Assembly (NCBI GenBank): GCA_021432635.1
Contig: MU270022.1
Location: 1,457,272 to 1,521,271, forward strand
Direction of reading: 5' to 3'
Source: Thozetella sp. PMI_491
Taxonomy: Eukaryota; Ascomycota; Sordariomycetes; Chaetosphaeriales; Chaetosphaeriaceae
DNA: 64,000 bases
The position numbers were made by a program, and so were the translations under genes. The notes under the pieces were generated by a model. It was not told the DNA's origin. It did not search any database and saw nothing but the letters and a program-made list of their open reading frames with translations. The number at the start of each line of letters is the position of its first letter. The first letter of the stretch is position 1. Shown piece after piece: positions 23,378 through 34,388 of the stretch.

Positions 23378-25180
23378 ATGGAACAACCCGCGTCCTCTCC
23401 CACCCGGGAGAGCCACTCGGCTGGCTCTGACTTGGCAGTCGATGAGAAAGTCCCGGACGCTTCGTCCAGCGGCGTGCCCGTGGTGCAGACCTCGGAGGAT
23501 GGGATCGTCCTCATCCCCCAGCCGTCTGCCGATCCCGCCGATCCCTTGAACTGGCCCTTGAAGAAGAAGGCCGTCATTGTGTCCACTCTCTTCCTAGCCC
23601 TGTTCGTGGGCATGTCGGCTCCCTTCTGTGGCCAGCTTAACCTTAAGCAGCAGGCCGACCTCTACGGGAAGACGACGCTTCAGATCAGCTACTTTGTACG
23701 TGAACTTCCTTTCCGGGGCCGCCAATCACGAGATGACGCCATATATCTTCTCCTCGCGCAGACGCATCAGACACTAACTGGCAACCACAGAACTCGGCCG
23801 CTTCCGCTGGTCTGGCTTCGGGAGGATGGCTCTGGTGGCCTCTGTCCTTCAAGCTGGGCCGCAGCTCCGTCATCTTCTACTGCCTCTTCGGCCTTCTGGC
23901 GGCCCAGATCTGGGCTCCGCTCATGACGGGCCCCAATGACTACATCCCGTACCTGGTCTCGCGCCTGTTTGCCGGCTTCTTCGGCGTTGTCGTATCCATC
24001 CTCGGCCCGCGCATCTTGGTCGACATGTTCTTCCTCCACCAGCGGGGTCGTGCTTTCACCATCCTCCACGTCGCTCTGAACCTGGGCGCGTCCGCCGGCC
24101 CAACCTTCTCAGGCTACGTCGGTGCCAACACGTACTGGAACGTCGAGTACTGGTGGCACGTCGCGCTGACCTCCTTCACCCTCATCCCTGTCTTCCTGTT
24201 CCTCGAGGACACCACCTACGACCGCTCCGAAGGCGCGGTCAACCGGAAGAAGCCCGACAGTTGGATCCAGGACCGCGTCGAAACCTTTTTCTTCGGAACC
24301 AGCGTGGTCCCCAAGAGCACCTGGCTTGATACGGTACGTGCCATCTTTTCTGTCCTTCTCCCTTAGCGAGATTGAAACTACAAGTGCTGGCTGTGTTGGT
24401 TCCGGAGCTTGGCCCGCTGACCGTGATACGATATAGATCAAGCGCGCCGGTGTCCCTCTCAAGATTGCTATTGCCCCCGTCATTCTCATCATTGCCGCAT
24501 TCGACAGCATTAGCTTCGGATTCTACGTCGCATTGAACGCCCTGACGCCGGTTTGGCTCCAGCTGCCCAAGAAGGCCGGTGGACTATACGAGTTTTCGGT
24601 AGCGGACAATGCCTCCTTTACCTTTATCCACTGGGTCGGTGTCGCATTCGGCCTTGTGTATGGCCACTTCCTCAGCGACCGCATTCCTCTGTGGCTCGCG
24701 GCCCGCAACAAGGGCGTCTGGAAGCCCGAGTACCGCCTGCACGCGCTTTGGCCCACCAACTTCGTGCTCATGCCGCTGGGCCTGGGCCTCGTCGGCATCG
24801 GATTCCAGTACAAGCTCCACTGGGCCGTGCAGATGGTCGGCCAGTTCTTCGTGACCATTGGCTCCCTCGTCAGCATCCCCATCACCGTCAACTACATCTG
24901 CGAGTGCTTCCGTACGCACACCGTCGAGGCCACGCTCTGCCTCAACTCCATGCGCCTGTTCCTCGGCCTGTCTATCAACTTCTACATCAACCCCTGGATT
25001 TCTGCCGTTGGCATTGGCTGGGTCTATGGCATGATGGCGTTCTTCACCGTCTTTGCCTTCTGCTTCTTGATTCTTCTGATGCTGTTCGGCACCAAGATCC
25101 GCGCTCTTTCCCCCTTCCAGACCTCAAGTACCGAGGAGGGAGAGCACGTGTTGCAGAAGACGGAGAGTACGAGTGCTTAG
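23378..25180 (+). CDS. MFS transporter, DHA1-like
   Basis: Three exons: 23378-23695, 23791-24333 and 24437-25180, with introns of 95 and 103 nt, both joining in phase 0; 534 residues. After a polar N terminus comes the DPADPLNWP motif that precedes helix 1 in many fungal drug:H+ antiporters. About 12 helices follow, with the LGRSS loop 2-3 region and RLFAGFFGVVVSILGPRILVD in the helix 4-5 area. The long mid loop has EDTTYDR and a Lys/Asp-rich stretch. The start ATG sits after a long CT-rich leader and in a good context (CC-ATG-G). The family exports or imports small organic molecules; the substrate is unknown. The methyltransferase gene follows 0.8 kb downstream. Confidence 0.9.
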
Positions 25181-25970
25181 GCCGGTGTCTGTATTATCTT
25201 TTAACTCACCAGTATCCTACAATTCACGGGGGAGGAAACGTCGTCTGGTTGTTTGATTTGTGCCCGTCTGTTCGACCGATTGTAGCAGCATCAACTGTGT
25301 AGCATTGTGAGAATCCTGATCCACTGGGTCCCCAAAAGTTCTTCGAATGTCGCCTCGGTTAGCGAGACTAGCCTAGCCACGATAAATAAACAGATCTTCT
25401 TTTTCTCCCCTGTAACCCAGACATTGCCCATGGGGCTCGCGTAGAGACAGGCTTTGTTGGCAAGCAGATGACAGTCATCCATATATCTAGAAAGAGGTCT
25501 AGCGTGACGACACATTCGATTTCTAGCTCTTCTGCCCTATCTCAAGCTCTTTCTCAGTGGAATATTGGACCGACTAGTTGGTGAGGTGCCCGGTCGAAGA
25601 TGGTATGAGTACTACGAAGTAATTACTCCGTGCTCGTATACGGTTTCCTATCCATACATAGTGCAGAATTCTTTTAAAAATAACGGACTCCGCTTCTCTG
25701 TGAAGGCCGCAGGTAACCTAGCGAGTGGGGGCGGCCCTGCACGAAGTGATAGACAAGGGACCATGCAAGACCCCTGCTCAACGGGCAATTTAGTGGGCAC
25801 ACGGCCCTGGCGCACAGATGGGGGCTGCCCTAGCAGGCAATCCTACGTATATCAAGGGTTTGCCTGCCCGCCGAAGGCGTGCGACGTCTGGTAGCCTATC
25901 GCCTCCCCCGAACGACGTGTCTACCCCTCGTCATTCCCGCATCTAGTTTCAGAACCGTTCCTGTTCCATC
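25181..25970. other. Intergenic, no gene seen
   Basis: Space between the MFS gene and the methyltransferase gene, both on the plus strand. No conserved frame or clear repeat was recognised. Confidence 0.4.
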
Positions 25971-26940
25971 ATGTCGACGACTGGATTGACAGCCATCGGC
26001 ACTCGTGACAAATCGGTCGGGTGGTATGATGACCCAATCACGTCCGTCGAGGAGCCGGTCCGCGACCTCCTTGAGACCTACAGCCACGTTCCAGCCGACC
26101 AGGTGGTGAGCCGCTGTGTCCAAATGGTGAGTGAGCAACTAGGCGACCAGCCTGGGGACGAGCCATAACCTGAGAGCACCGGCGGTGTCGCTGAGTGGTG
26201 TTTTTTTTGCAGCATTGATGCTTATCTATATACTCTCCTTCCAGCGTGACCAGGTCTGGGAGGTATTTCCCTGGCCCTGCGTTGGTCAGTTCCGCTTTGT
26301 CGATCTTTCACTATCGCGGAAGGAGTCATACACTCGCATCTTGTCGGCCCTGTCCGGTGCCGCCGGTTCAGCGAGATTCCTAGATGTCGGGTGCTGCTTT
26401 GCCCAGGATCTCCGCAAGCTTGTCCATGACGGGGCGAATTCAGCCAACCTCTACGGATTGGAGAAGCAAGCCGAGTTCATCGACCTTGCATTTGATTTCT
26501 TTGGTGATCGCGACTCGTTCCAGGGCAAATTCGTCGCCGCTGACATCTTCGACCGGGAGAACGAAACTATCAAGGCTGTACAGGAGGATGGCGGCTTCAA
26601 CTTTGTGCAACTAGGCATGATCCTCCATATTTGGGATATGGAGGGCCAGATCAAGGCATGCGAGCGCGTTGTTGAGCTTCTGGCCCCCAAGCCGGGCTCC
26701 CTTATCGTGGGCCAGAGCGTCGGGCACACTACCGGCATTGAGACGCCCGGAAAGTCGGGCAAGATCTTCAAGCAGAGCGCCGAGACGTTCAAGGCCATGT
26801 GGGAGGAGGTGGGCAGGCGGACCGGCACCCAGTGGGAGGTGCGAGCCGAGATTGATGCGGGCCTTGGCATTGGCGAGAAGAGGAGGGCATGGGACGACCC
26901 GGATACTAGGCGATTGACTTTCGAGGTGGAGAGGCTGTAA
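25971..26940 (+). CDS. AusD/Trt5-like class I SAM-dependent methyltransferase
   Basis: Two exons, 25971-26126 and 26245-26940, with a 118-nt intron (GTGAGT...TTCCAG, T-rich before the acceptor); 283 residues. The SAM-binding motif I is FLDVGCCFAQDLRKL at about residues 97-111, followed by NLYGLEKQAEFIDL and FVAADIFD. The segments VRDLLETYSHVPADQV, FPWPCVGQFRFVDL and KLVHDGANSANLYG match the methyltransferase family found in fungal meroterpenoid clusters (AusD and Trt5 type). No polyketide synthase, prenyltransferase or terpene cyclase is within reach, so it may be an orphan tailoring enzyme or serve another small molecule. Confidence 0.85.
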
Positions 26941-28625
26941 CTGATGGATTACAGCACAGGGGAGTAAGGCCCTCTCCTCCCCTCGCCCCTCGGCTGTGCC
27001 TAAACTAGAAATTGTGTGCAACTCACTACTTACAATACAATGTTTGTTTGTATGTTAGCGTGGGAAGTAAGAAGCCACTATCTTAAGAAAAATAATTGAT
27101 CCAGACAAAGGGCAGTTGACAGGGACAACAGGGTGCCAAATGGGCCAAGAACAAGCCTACAGGGCTGGTTACTGGCTTTCTCGCTCTCATGCCTGGCCGG
27201 TCTCTGTATTGTACCAAGCTAACAATCATACAGGGGGTGGATTGCTTATCCCCCTTGGCAGACCGAGTGGGTCACTGTAGGGGATAAAGCCTGCCTTGGG
27301 CATAGCCTCCTAGGTACCTACATATTCAATCTACCACCTGCCTTGCGTGTTCGAATGGAACGTTCACAGTGGATACGTATTGGGGCACCGCCATTGGGTG
27401 ATGCTAAACTTGAATATCCATGGCTCTAGCCAAGAACGATGAACAAATATTTTGTCTCCTCGCGAAGCTGTCGTCTTATTACGTAGTATCTCGCTTTTCT
27501 ATCCCGAAAGGCTACCGTGGGCGGTACCCAAGCTTGATGGAATGCCTAAGCTAATAGCCCCTTGCAGACTCTACATAACTATATATCTCTAGACTTTACT
27601 GCGGGAAGTCGAGGAGCTCCCGGCCGCTCCCCAGAGGGATCTCTGGTTTTTCACGATTTGGGATTTATAATATCGATTTCTGGGCATTTGCTCACGAGAG
27701 AAAATACTGAATTCATCAAAACCGTGCGTTCTGAATATCCATAACGAAGTCATTTCCAGCCTTGCCGTAGAGTCACCACCCAAACGGCCCCGGATCGCCC
27801 GATATGAAAGAGTCTGTGGTACTACACCAAGCCCGATTTGCGCCGCCTGTCGTGCCACATTTAGTTGCACCGGCCATTTGGTGATAGCAGAGCCACATAT
27901 TTAGTTAGTTGGCAGCGCTGGCGAGTTACTATTGGATTAGGTACATTTGGGCTACGGGAAGATCGAATGTTAGCCGCATGTTCGAGTTACTTCGGTCATA
28001 TTTCGACTTTAAAATGAAGCCCCGTAAACGGCTTGCTTGGAAAAGTAACACAGGGTGAGATTGGGCACAGGGTTGGAACTAGATATGGAGGCGCTACTGC
28101 GCGAGAGTCAGGTAGGCTAGCCTTGTACGGAACACCTGGCTTCGGAGTCTAGCCACGTTTTGCTTTCCTCCGAAAGCTTGCACCGTACTAGTAAGACAAT
28201 ATTCTACTTTCACCTTCGCACGATTCATCGTAGAGATGCCGGATCTAGCAGCACTGAAGGTGGCGACCGAGGTACTGGTATGGCACTGCACGGGCAGAAT
28301 TCCGGGAGCAGAACGTCGTGCCTTCTTCACCCTGGCTTATTCTCCCTAGGTTAGTAACGCCCTAGACCCTCCTAGACCGCTGATTCCCGGTAATTTATTG
28401 GGGTGGCGGAAGCAATAATTAAAGAAATGCGTTGACCATGCCTGTGGGTAGGTATGGGAGATGGCTCCTGACATGGGTCCCTGTCTGCGTATGGCGTGGG
28501 TGTCACAATTGGACTCACTTCATGCTAAGGATGACTTTAGAGAGAACGAATGGGCATTACTGGAGACACAACAATTTCTTCAGCACTCCGTTAAAATTGC
28601 AGAATATGATGCTTCTATACATTAA
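26941..28625. other. 1.7-kb stretch, no gene seen
   Basis: Convergent space between the methyltransferase and the SDR. It is moderately A/T-rich with only short frames. No tRNA, repeat array or transposon motif was recognised. Confidence 0.4.
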
Positions 28626-29681
28626 TTACACGTCCATGCCCCCTTTGAGCCTTTCGAAAAGATCCCGCTCGTATTGTTGATATCCGGACACAATAAGGCC
28701 GTCTCCTGACGGCGGCGGACTATTGTATAAGGGAACGACACGTTTGTGCCTGGGAAGCACTTCTAGGATCGTACCGTCCCCGAGCTCGGGGTTCTCGATC
28801 AGCTCCAGCATACCGGAAGCCACCTCTTCTGGCTCTAGGAAGTTGTCTTCGGTACCTCGCATGTTCTTCTTTTGCGGGTCTTCCGTCCACATAGGAGTCT
28901 ACTGCATGTCAGTATTGTTTCTCCACAAGGGCAACTGTAGAAAAAGCCTTCTCCCTACACTTAGGCTCACCCCAAAGGACTCACCTGAACGCTTCCTGGC
29001 GCGACCGCCCCGGACCGGATACCCACCGTGTCCCGCAGAGCCCCGAGGGACCTGACAAAGCCATGGACCGCCCACTTACTAGCGATGTATACGGGAGTCC
29101 CGATATGAGCCATGTGGCCAGCAAGGCTTGAGACAGCGAGAAAGTCACCGGGGAGCTTCTCAGTAGTCCAATAACCGATTGCAAGCTGTGCAAGACGAAT
29201 AGTGTGCGTTACGTTGATGTTAATGACGGCGTAGGTGCCAGGGTCAGCGTCAGCAGGGTCCCGACTGTCCGTGACTGGGTTAGTGGTCGTCTTAGGAGGG
29301 TGCCAAAAGCTCGACCACGTCGGCTCAAAAATCCCAGCGCCAGCAACGACAATATCGATCTGAGGGAAGGCGTCGCGAGCATTTGAGAAAAGGGAAGACA
29401 GGTGGGGCCACGAGGCCACGTCGGTGCGGTGGAACGACGCTGAGGGCTGGCCGGGCCGTTGCGGAAACTCGCTTAACAGCTGTTCAGCCTCTGGGCGCAG
29501 ATGCAGATCCGCTATCATGACCGAGCATCCTTTCTCTAGCAAGAGCCTGGCAAAAGCGAGGTTAATACCTGGTAGCTAAGAAGTTAATTTTGCTGTGGCT
29601 TAATGGTGGAGCAGTTGATGGCAGCTCACCAGAACCTGCGCCCGTGATGATGGCATACTTGCCGACAACGGAGAGCGTCAT
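28626..29681 (-). CDS. Short-chain dehydrogenase/reductase (SDR)
   Basis: Three exons: 29681-29630, 29568-28985 and 28898-28626, with introns of 61 and 86 nt; 302 residues. The first intron falls inside the nucleotide-binding loop, and splicing restores TGAGSGI (residues 13-19), which confirms the join. Other SDR elements are an acidic D after strand 2 (IADLHL), AGAG in place of NNAG (about 93-96), catalytic Ser165, Tyr178 and Lys182 (YxxxK), and a PGSVQTP turn restored by the second splice. It would oxidise or reduce an alcohol/ketone with NAD(P)(H). It is the first gene of the 28.6-41 kb set, on the same strand as the DUF1479 and FAH genes. Confidence 0.9.
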
Positions 29682-30597
29682 TCTTAGGATTGGGGATTGA
29701 TTTAGGATGCAAATGATGATCGATGTACGGTCCATGCAGCTTCTGCGAGCTCCTGTCTGGAGGTATTTGTAGGAAGGACTGAATTTTGGGCGAGGCAGAT
29801 GTTCAGAATGAGATCGTTTGCGCCGTGTGACTTATCATTGTGGCCATGTGTTGGCAGCGGTGCGGAGTAACATGCGGCACAAGAAGCGACCGAGAATGTT
29901 TCATGAGTCAGGCAGTACAGGGGGAGAGCATACACCGGTAACAATGCATATGGTTGAACACAAAGTGTCGGTCGTAGGTTAGTTATTAGCTAGACTGCCA
30001 CTTACATCGTAACGGGATGAGCGGAAGGCCCGTTTACGATCCAACTTTCTCATATTCTCCTGCACCCTGAAGATACCCGGACTCCGCAGCCTAGGTTAAT
30101 GAATGCCACTATCAAGTTATTGTGTAGGTTCCAATTCATGTTCAGATGAAACGCTTAAGCATAGACCGATCACGAGAGATTTAGATCATGCACTAGATCT
30201 CGGTCCTTATGCCAAGGAACAAGTCAAGTCACTGAAGACACTGCCAGTCGTAACCCACAATCGCTCCCACAAAGGAGCCTTTAATTAACCAGACTGGATC
30301 TTGGTTGCGAGCTGGGGCGCTGATACCGCTGAAGGGCATAGCCCTAAGTACAGCTACTGAGGAAACGAAGACAGCTATCGGCGAAACCCATCGGGCTAGG
30401 TTCTCCGGTCTTGGTCTCATGCGAAGGGGAGTATACGCAATGCTGGCACCTCTCTCTCTCGGTTTTGCTTCTGAACCTAAGTTATTGTAGCAAACGGCAT
30501 CACACCTCTATTATGTACCATTTGCTTTGGCATTTGCCTGTAAAAGGTACAGCACCTGAAATAATCGAGGAGATATGGGACAAAGTGCATGGTGGCG
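29682..30597. other. Upstream region of the SDR gene, no gene seen
   Basis: About 0.9 kb between the SDR start and the end of the DUF1479 gene. Short frames only, and no conserved motif. Confidence 0.4.
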
Positions 30598-32236
30598 TTA
30601 TTCAAACCCCATAATCCTGTTCCCATGGTGCAAGATTGCCGCCTCGCCCGCACTATGCGCCAACGACAGGTCAAACGGCGCAAAACCCATCGCCCGAAGC
30701 CCCTCTACACTTGCCATTGTCTTCAGATCCTCCAGAGTGCCACGACCTACATGACTGCTCTCGCCAGCAACGCCCGGGAAGTCGGCCGGGGGAACACCGC
30801 ACAGAAATTGTTCGCGCTGCTGCTTGGCATAGTCAAGGTTAAGCTCCGTGGTCGGAGATGCTGGGATGTACAGCACGGAAGAGTCGCCCTTCCCGGTATG
30901 AACGCTATCGACGGCGTGTATCGTGTCGCAGTGCCACGCGACGTAGTCACCGGGGGCGATCCTTGGGACGTGTACCATAGTGTGGGGCAGGTTGAGGTGC
31001 GGGTGCCATGAGTGGCTCAGCTCTTGGCTGTGGCCTGGGAAAGCACCTTGTAGAGCCGGCGTGGGGTCGTTCTCCAGTATCCAGTTTGACGGGTCAAGGT
31101 GCTCGGTGGAATAGGCCTCTCCGGTAGCGAGAATAGCTCGTTTTTTAGGTTTGAAGAACGGGCGGAGGAGGTAGTACGCAGTCGCAAGCTTGAGCATTGG
31201 GTTTACCAGCAGGGTACCTTCCCCGGGACCGGTGTGCGACATGGAGAGCCAGCCCTGGTACATGCGGAACATGCTGCAAGCGCCTGCCCCATTGTATAGA
31301 TCTTGCGTCGCGCGCAGCCGCGTGCTCCAGTCCCAAGGATCGAATTCTTCCCACCGTCCATGGAAGATCTCGTCGAACACTTTGCCCGCGCCGTAACCGT
31401 TGTCTTCCCAGCGTTCTACGCTGCCGCCGTCAACGTGTGGGCCGAGGGCGAATCCGGCATCCCCAGGCTGTCTAATGCGAAGCCTGTCCACATACGCCAG
31501 GGGCTGGGTTGTGGAGCACAGAGCTTCTGGGTCCTTAGAGCGCCAGTACGACATCAGGAAGCGCTGCGTGTCGATCATGTTGGGGTGACTCCGGGCAGCA
31601 AGCTGCGGCTTGGACCAGTAGATCTCGAAGACCTGCGGATCGTGAGGTGGGAACGCTGAACAGGAGAAATTTTCAGTGATGCAACTGTTTAATAGAATTT
31701 ATGCTAGTGGTACCTTTGGTAGATGGATTCGCCCGGATGTAGGCTTCGGCCTCCTCCTTGTAGCTGCGGGCTTCATGTTCTGGAATCACTCGCCTCACAA
31801 CCGCAACGCCCCTCTTCCTCAAGGCCTTACTAAACTCGGCTGATGGCTTTCTAATGTCGGAAAATTGTATCTCGGGAATGGAAGCAGCTCCAAGGGCTTT
31901 TATCTCCTCCGATTCCTGCTGGAGCCGTCGGAGCAATCGCTCCCAGCTGGCTTGCAGGGTGTCTTTGTCCTGCAGGAGGCGGCGCTTCACCTCGGCGAAC
32001 CGGGCCGGGAGAGCTTCATCTTCGCTCCCGGCTGATAGGGACCTGAAGACGGAAGAGATATCACCTTCCTTCCTGCAGGCTGTATCTTGGGTTGCGATGA
32101 ATCGGCGGGCACACCTCGAGATGCCTCGGGCTGAGGGAACCCAGGCTGTGATTCGGCTCGAGCAGAGCATAGTGCGGTGTGAAACTTGCAGGCGCAGGGC
32201 TGGCTGTAGCGGGATGAAATGCAGCCAGCTTTCCAA
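30598..32236 (-). CDS. DUF1479 (Gig2/YbiU-like) Fe(II)-dependent oxygenase-like protein
   Basis: Two exons, 32236-31714 and 31655-30598, with a 58-nt intron; 526 residues. The jelly-roll core carries an HxD pair (H248, D250 in GPHVDGGSVERW) and a distal WHCDTIHAVD block (H416/H421), the facial-triad pattern of Fe(II)/2-oxoglutarate oxygenases. The conserved FPPHDPQVFEIYWSKPQLAARSH-like segment directly follows the splice, supporting the join. DUF1479 proteins are poorly characterised. The N terminus is Arg/Ser-rich, and if translation starts at Met23 (32170) it resembles a mitochondrial presequence. Its place between an SDR and an FAH-type hydrolase suggests oxidative breakdown of a small molecule. 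Confidence 0.85.
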
Positions 32237-32711
32237 CTGGTATGGCGTTCCCCTTATATGTGTGAGGGTCGCCGGAGGACTTACACATCGTCGGGCGCCG
32301 GGTGGTTAGAGAATCGGCAAGTGGGTCGCGCCACCACGGAGATTCCATTTTAGGAAGGACCGCGCCCGCCTCTGCAACCCCTGCGGTGTCTTCGGGCTCT
32401 CCTTACGAGTCAGTCGTGAGGCCCAGACGCCGCGCCCTTTTTATATATGTACAAGAAGCAATTGGTGCCCAGACAGACATAAAGGCAGCCCACTCCTTGT
32501 TCTAGCGTGATGTAAACACCTTATGACGAGCGTGGGCAGAAGCTTGTAAAAAGTACGGAGCTGCCGAACTCAGCTACTCCGGCCACCTAAAACGACGGCC
32601 CCACATTTAAGATACCTAAGGTTACCTGATACCTAATCTTTTTTTGAACAATCTTCCGCCAGCGTGCCTGAAGTCCGCTATTCCTACCAAGGTATGCTCT
32701 TTACCGCCACG
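32237..32711. other. Upstream region of the DUF1479 gene
   Basis: 475 bp between the DUF1479 start and the FAH stop, both on the minus strand. It holds the DUF1479 promoter, with a TATA-like TTTATATATG near 32440. The CCGTAGCG core seen elsewhere in the set is absent here. Confidence 0.5.
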
Positions 32712-33884
32712 TTATTTTTCCGCCACAACAGTGTTACAGAGGGTGCCAATTCCATGGCTACACCTGATTCTTAAAACGGTCCCTTCCTTCATGTACAAAG
32801 GGGGCTTGAAGCTATGACCGATACCAGAAGGAGTGCCCGTAAGTATGACTGTTCCTTTCGGCAATGTAGTTCCCTGATATGGGTTAGCTAGAATTCATGC
32901 CACTGTAACGGACAATGCTTACCACGGAGAGGTAAGATATGATTTCGGCAACGGAAAAGATCATGTTTGCCGTGTTTCCATCCTGCAGCACTTTCCCGTC
33001 TAGTGTCGTCTTCAGGGACAGACCACTGGGGTTAGACAGCCTCTTGGCGGATACCAAAACCGGGCCGAGTGGACAGAACGTGTCGAATCCTTTGCAGTAG
33101 CCCCATTGCAGGATCTTGCTTTGTACATCACGAGCTGTGACATCGTTTGCTAGCGTGTAACCGAGCACGTAGTCCAGCGCTGTGGAGAGATCTACGTCCT
33201 TGCAGTCTTTGCTTATTACTATGGTGAGCTCGGCCTCTGCATCCACCGCATCGGCCGCTGCTTTCGGGAGAATGATCGCATCTGTTGGTCCATGCAAGCT
33301 TGTAGATGCTTTCATGAAGATCTCAGGAACCTGAGGTATTGTACCACCTAGCTCGGCCTGTTATACACAGGATACGGCAAGTTAGAGATGGGATTCAAAA
33401 GCGAAGAGGGAGCAACACGCCTCACCACATGGTCCTTGTAGTTCATCCCGACGCATCTTATAGTTCCGGCCTCGCTCATGGATAGAGGCGAGAGCAGCTT
33501 GGTCCTTTAGTGAGTAGACAACTGCATGCTGGCTGATTCCTCGGGCTCACCTTCTTGACAGTTTTTGTTTCCCCTGTGAACTTGGCCCCCTCTGCGATGG
33601 CTGATGGCGAATCCAAAATTTTGACAGCAACTTTCTCCCCGGCTGCAAGAGCAAGGCCAACTGGACCCGAGGTTAGTAACGCGACTCTGGCGGTGGAGCT
33701 GTGCTGTATACCATCAAGCTCTGGGTCTTCAGGTTCGCCGCCGTACACTTTGTCATCCTCGGCGATGAAGCGAACGAAGCGGCCCCATACCTAGCAAGCT
33801 TGTCAACTAATGCTAATGCGTTCCCGCTGAAGCAGCACCCCTGCGGGTTTGACGACTCACCGGCGCAAACTCCGTGGAACTCAT
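32712..33884 (-). CDS. Fumarylacetoacetase-family hydrolase (acylpyruvase/diketo-acid type)
   Basis: Five exons: 33884-33861, 33790-33551, 33497-33426, 33357-32923 and 32873-32712. The introns (70, 53, 68 and 49 nt) are all GT-AG and phase 0; 310 residues. The order of conserved elements is complete: WGRFVRFIAEDDKVYGGEP, the GAKFTGE hinge, TIRCVGMNYKDHV, the metal-binding DAEAEL region, GYTLANDVTARDVQ, and C-terminal LPKGTVILTGTPSGIG. The length and lack of an SH3-like N domain fit the short FAH family (acylpyruvate, oxopentenoate or 2,4-diketo-acid hydrolases and decarboxylases) rather than true fumarylacetoacetase. It is divergently transcribed from the MFS permease gene. Confidence 0.9.
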
Positions 33885-34388
33885 GACGGTGGTGTCGCAA
33901 ACTGCTCTCAAAGCTCCAAATCCACTCCGACCTTTCGATACCAAGACTGATAAATCAAGCAGACGGAGTCAAGTTTGACCTTTTATTTCCTGGCACACTA
34001 AGTACATTACCAACTGAAAGTGGGGTCTCCATGAACCGTTGGTCGGCAAGCAAATGCCACCCTTGGCTCATCTTATCTGTTGGCCGGCCCAGCCCCGCAC
34101 CCAAGTGCCGATTGGAGTGAGTTCTCCGTAGCGCAGCCGTAGCGCGGCCGTAGCGTGCCCGAGATAGTTTACGCACTCTCGATAGGGAGAACGAGCTCCT
34201 GATATCCATTGTGCATTCTACCTTGGCTTAGAAATTTTTGCCTTTTACAGGGACGAGTCAGACGACATTGGCAACAGATGAAGTGCACTTAAATCTGCAC
34301 GCCCTTTGGCCAAATCCTTGTCGTGCAGCAACAGCTTCTTCTAGATGCATCAGCGTGGCCAGCCGAAAGTCTAACATCCCTTGCTACA
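33885..34388. promoter_or_regulatory. Divergent promoter between FAH hydrolase and MFS permease
   Basis: 504 bp that must serve both flanking genes, which start outward from it. It contains the three-copy CCGTAGCG array at 34126-34158, near the middle. Co-regulation of the two genes is inferred from this arrangement. Confidence 0.7.
34126..34158 (+). repeat. Three tandem 11-bp repeats, CCGTAGCGnnn, in divergent promoter
   Basis: Copies at 34126-34136, 34137-34147 and 34148-34158 share the 8-bp core CCGTAGCG and differ only in the last three bases. The 11-bp period is about one helical turn, so identical faces of the core line up. CCG is the half-site triplet read by most Zn2Cys6 proteins, and such a regulator (38779-40950) belongs to the same gene set. 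An operator function is inference. Confidence 0.7.

Noticed and set aside
24553-25302. 250-codon alternative frame inside the MFS gene
   Set aside because: Arg/His/Leu-rich shadow of the real frame, which carries the transmembrane pattern and family motifs.
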